From the NCBI GenBank assembly GCA_030949385.1, contig JAUZSP010000006.1, forward strand, positions 128,121 through 192,120: 64,000 bases of DNA. The letters are read 5' to 3'. The position numbers were made by a program, and so were the translations under genes. This stretch comes from Gammaproteobacteria bacterium (GTDB lineage: Bacteria; Pseudomonadota; Gammaproteobacteria; JAUZRS01). Shown here in pieces: positions 60,634 through 64,000 of the stretch (position 1 is its first letter; each line of letters begins with the position of its first letter). The notes under the pieces were generated by a model. The model was not told the origin of the DNA. It saw nothing but the letters and a program-made list of their open reading frames with translations, and did not search any database.

Positions 60634-63600
60634 CTACTGACACGCCTCACAATCCGGTTCTAAGATTGAGCACATTTTGGGTGCTTTGTTGCTCTCTTCT
60701 TCCACCGCATCGCCGCTGTCCCCAGAGGTTTTTTCTGCTGCCGTCGCGCCAATGGAGCGCAGGTAGTAGGTGGTTTTTAGACCGCGAATCCACGCCAGTT
60801 TGTACATGTTGTCCAGCTTCGGCCCGAGGGTTCGGCCATGTACAGGTTGAGCGATTGGGCTTGATCAAGCCACTTTTGTCGCCGTGCAGCGGCCTCGATC
60901 AACCAGCGAGCGTCCATCTCAAAAGCGGTGGCGTAGAGGGCTTTTAGCTCCTCAGGAATGCGGTCGATGGTCTGCAAGCTGCCATCGTAGTATTTCAGAT
61001 CATTGACCATCACCTGATCCCACAGACCCCAACTGTTTCAGGTCGTGAACCAAGTGCGGGTTGATGACGGTGAACTCGCCGGAGAGGTTCGATTTCACAA
61101 ACAGGTTCTGATAGGTCGGCTCGATGGATTGGGTCACCCCACAGATATTGGAGATGGTGGCGGTGGGTGCAATGGCCATCGTATTGGAGTTGCGCATCCC
61201 CTGTTTTTTTACCGTCTGGCGCAGGCTGTCCCAATCTAGGCTCTGGCTCATGTCGGTCTGCAAATAGGCACCGCGACTGTCGGCCAAGGTTTGCAAAGAG
61301 TCGATGGGCAGAATGCCCTGATCCCAGAGAGAGCCTTGGTAGCTTTTGTAGCTGCCCCGTTCGGCGGCCAGATCACTGGAAGCTTGGATGGCAAAATAGC
61401 TGATGGTCTCCATGCTCAGATCGGCAAAGCTGACCGCTTCGTTGCTGCCGTAGGGCACACGCATTTTATAGAGCGCGTCTTGGAAGCCCATCAAACCCAT
61501 GCCTACGGGGCGATGACGCAGATTAGAACGCCGTGCTTTGGGGACGCTGTAGTAGTTGTAGTCGATGACGTTATCGAGCATCCGCATGGCGGTGGTGATG
61601 GTGCGCTGCAATTTGGCGGTGTCCAGCGTGCCGTCGTCACCGATGTGCGCAGGCAGGTTGATCGAACCCAAGTTGCAGACCGCAATCTCGTCGGCAGAGG
61701 TGTTCAAAGTTATCTCTGTACATAAATTACTGCTGTGAACCACGCCCACATGCTGCTGCGGTGAGCGAATGTTGCACGGATCTTTAAAGGTGATCCACGG
61801 ATGGCCTGTTTCAAACAGCATACCGAGCATTTTGCGCCACAGTTCCAATGCCGGTATTTGTTTGCTCAGCTTGATCTCACCGCGTTCCGCTTTGGCTTCG
61901 TATTCGCAATAACGGGTTTCAAATTCGCTGCCGTAGAGATCGTGCAGATCAGGAGTGTCGTCGGGCGAGAACAGCGTCCACTGTGCTTCTTCGGAGACGC
62001 GCTTCATAAACAGGTCGGGAATCCAGTTGGCGCTGTTCATGTCGTGGGTGCGACGACGCTCGTCACCGGTGTTTTTGCGCAGCTCTAAAAAGTCCTCGAT
62101 GTCCAAATGCCAGGTTTCCAGATAGGCGCACATGGCTCCCTTGCGTTTGCCACCGTTGTGCGCCAGCGCGCTGGTGGTCATGTACGACTCATCGCCCTCG
62201 ACCTTTAGATCGTAGACAAACGGCACAGCGGTGAGGGGGGTGACGGAGCGTACCCGACTGAAAATGTGGCCGTTCCAGCTCAGCCAGTTCTGCTTTTTGA
62301 GGGGTTGGCAGTTGACCCGCTCGGCAATCTCTTGAGTGGCTGGAATGCGCAGATCGTAGGATGTACACAGGCCGTTGAACTGAATGGTGCTGCCATCGGC
62401 ACGTTGGCCTTGATGGTTCTGTTGCCGTTCGCGGTACTGACCGGCAGAGGGCACACCCAAACGCAGCAGTTGATAACGCAAACCTTCAATCAGGGCTTGA
62501 GAGGTGTTGCTGAAGGTGATCTCTTTGCCGCGACTGACGTTGCCGTCGGTTTCGATCAAACCTTGAATCAGAGACAGGGTTTGTGAGCGGGGCAGGTGAG
62601 CGTAACGGCGGGCAATGCGTTTTTTGCCGTGGTGGTCGTAGAGGTCTTCGCGGCTGAAAGTAAAACCGCTGGCGCTGCCACGGACAAATTGACCGCTGGT
62701 GGCTTCACGGGCGAGACCGCAGTTTTGCGCCCAGCGAATTTGCAGATCATTTTCTCTCTCGCCGCTCTGCCAATAGTGCAAGCCGCGAGCCTCCAGATAA
62801 TTGCGGATAAAATCCAGATGGGCATCGCTGTTGGGGTTGGGGGAGATGCCCCACTCAAGGCCGTTTTTGCTGCAATGGCCGTCGCCGAGCAGCAGGCCGT
62901 AGAGGCGAGCGTCGTCGTCGTCAAAGCCGTCAACCGGTGTGACTTCTTGGGGGATCACTTGGGCAACAAAGTCGCCTTTTTTCAGTTCACCGGCATCACG
63001 CCACTGTGGGCTGACTTTGCCGCTCTCCAGTTGGCGGTAACTGCGTTGGTTGGTTTGCCCCAGAGGAAGGCCACTCAACGCCCAAAGGGGATGGCCGCTG
63101 GTGACGTGAAGCGGTGAGATGGCGTGTTTGACCTTGATTTCCACCATCGCATCGGTCTGGTTGTAGGCGAAGCGTTTTTGCACTTCGCGGTAGTGACCTC
63201 GTTGGCCTAAGACCAGATCACCGGCCTGCACGTCTTTGATTTTTTTGATGCCATCGCCGGTGTGCAGCAGGGTGTCGGGGGCAAAACATTGGTTCACGGC
63301 CACCGCCGTATCGTTGGCCACTTTCAGAAACGGCACCACCCCTTGGGATTTGCCGTTGGTGCCTTTGATGTGCGAGCCCATCGCCCGTACTGGGGTCCAG
63401 TCATTGCCCAGACCTCCGGCAAATTTGGAGAGCATGGCATCGTCTTTGATCGCATCAAAAATACCGTAAAGGTCATCGGGCACGGTGGTCAGATAACAGG
63501 AGCTGAGCTGCGGACGCAAGGTGCCGGAGTTAAACAGGGTTGGGGTGCTGCTCATAAAGTCGAAGCTGGAGAGCAGTTGGTAGAACTCGATGGCGCGGGT

Positions 63601-64000
63601 TTCTCTGTCCACTTCGTTGATCGCCAGTCCCATTGCGACGCGCATAAAGAAGGCTTGTGGCAGTTCAATGCGGGTGTCGTAGTGGTGGATAAAGTAGCGG
63701 TCATAGAGGGTTTGTAGACCGAGATAGGTGAACTGGTTGTCCCGTTCGGGCAGCAGGGCGTAACCGAGCCGTTCTAGGTCGTATTCGTTGGCCAGTTTTT
63801 CGTCTAGCAGTTCCAGCTCAGCGGCGCGTTTGATGTATTGGGCGAAGTAGTGCGGATAACGTTCGGCCATTTCGCTCTGGGTGGCTTCGCTGTTGTGGCC
63901 GCTGAGGAAGCTGAGGGCTTCGCGGCGCATGTGATCCATCAACAGACGTGCCGCCACTTGGCTGTAGTTGGGCTCCCGTTCGATCAACATACTGGCGCTC
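60634..64000 (-). CDS. nrdA: Class I ribonucleotide reductase alpha subunit NrdA, with intein and two frameshifts (5' end outside window)
   Basis: The frame is open to the window edge ([16 protein letters not shown]), so the N-terminal ATP cone is outside. Catalytic cysteines: LSSCYLT, NLCTEI and AVCNLGS; the C-terminal redox pair is in DCEAC. A 378-residue intein interrupts AVAVNQ / [13 protein letters not shown]. The long frame stops at 61000, but the protein continues in another frame ([22 protein letters not shown]) and returns to the first frame near 60822 ([18 protein letters not shown]...EACQ). An extra base in the C4 run at 61027-61030 and a missing base near 60822 compensate each other. 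Such a pattern suggests sequencing indels. Confidence 0.93.
62155..63288 (-). mobile_element. NrdA intein with LAGLIDADG homing endonuclease
   Basis: 378 residues from Cys1 ([17 protein letters not shown], block A) to the terminal His-Asn (SALAHN, block G), with block [10 protein letters not shown] and block [16 protein letters not shown]. Two dodecapeptide motifs, [12 protein letters not shown] and [11 protein letters not shown], mark the endonuclease. The residue after Asn is Gly, part of the native GGKRKG, instead of Cys, Ser or Thr used by standard splicing. The insertion point lies in a conserved active-site region of the alpha subunit. Confidence 0.93.

Overview
The window is chromosomal DNA of a gammaproteobacterium at roughly 50% GC by eye. 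This rests on conserved gene neighbourhoods: rpiA/ilvA divergent; fau - 6S RNA - zapA - TIGR02449 gene facing ygfB-pepP-ubiH-ubiI; fxsA-groES-groEL; and a full System I cytochrome c maturation operon. NarX/NarL-type sensing, ccm, CcmG/TlpA/DsbD thiol-redox proteins and a small haem protein suggest a respiratory, cytochrome-c-rich lifestyle. I cannot name the genus. 

Layout. 1-9.2 kb: end of a chemotaxis receptor, two small ORFs, then ccmABCDEFGHI on the minus strand, including a 56-aa ccmD. 9.6-21.5 kb: TlpA-like thioredoxin, a receiver domain with a C-terminal membrane anchor, SPFH/NfeD pair, NarXL-like two-component pair, two spondin-domain proteins followed by their own two-component system (kinase frameshifted), VanZ-like protein, and a decayed patch (transposase remnant plus a response regulator with a deleted receiver). 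21.5-29.7 kb: a tellurium/stress (ter) cluster with terA, terD paralogues, terB, a TerC-like protein and four ter-associated enzymes. 29.8-37.4 kb: rpiA, ilvA, a REP-associated transposase (RAYT), fau, 6S RNA, zapA, ygfB, pepP, ubiH. 

37.4-43.0 kb is the most interesting part. A CRISPR island lies between ubiH and ubiI, genes that are normally adjacent. It holds two tandem cas2-type genes, cas1 and a stand-alone reverse transcriptase as one tightly packed operon, then a leader, a 12-repeat array, and cas6 whose stop codon overlaps the ubiI start. No effector gene is present. A leader-like segment with one decayed repeat lies upstream of the cas genes, along with traces of a second repeat type and copies of two palindromic repeat families that bracket the array. 

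44.2-51.1 kb: a Phd/RelE toxin-antitoxin pair with a palindromic operator, then a tandem glycine riboswitch with an intrinsic terminator ahead of gcvT, gcvH, a haem protein gene, gcvPA, gcvPB (frameshifted), dgkA and a metal-binding chaperone. 51.1-56.4 kb: a second RAYT embedded in a cluster of its REP-type palindromes, selO, dsbD and fxsA. 56.4-64 kb: groES-groEL behind a sigma-32-like promoter and an imperfect CIRCE, then nrdB, an AT-rich orphan gene, and nrdA containing a 378-residue LAGLIDADG intein followed by glycine. nrdA, gcvPB and one histidine kinase carry single-base frameshifts. The two in nrdA compensate each other, so sequencing indels should be excluded first.
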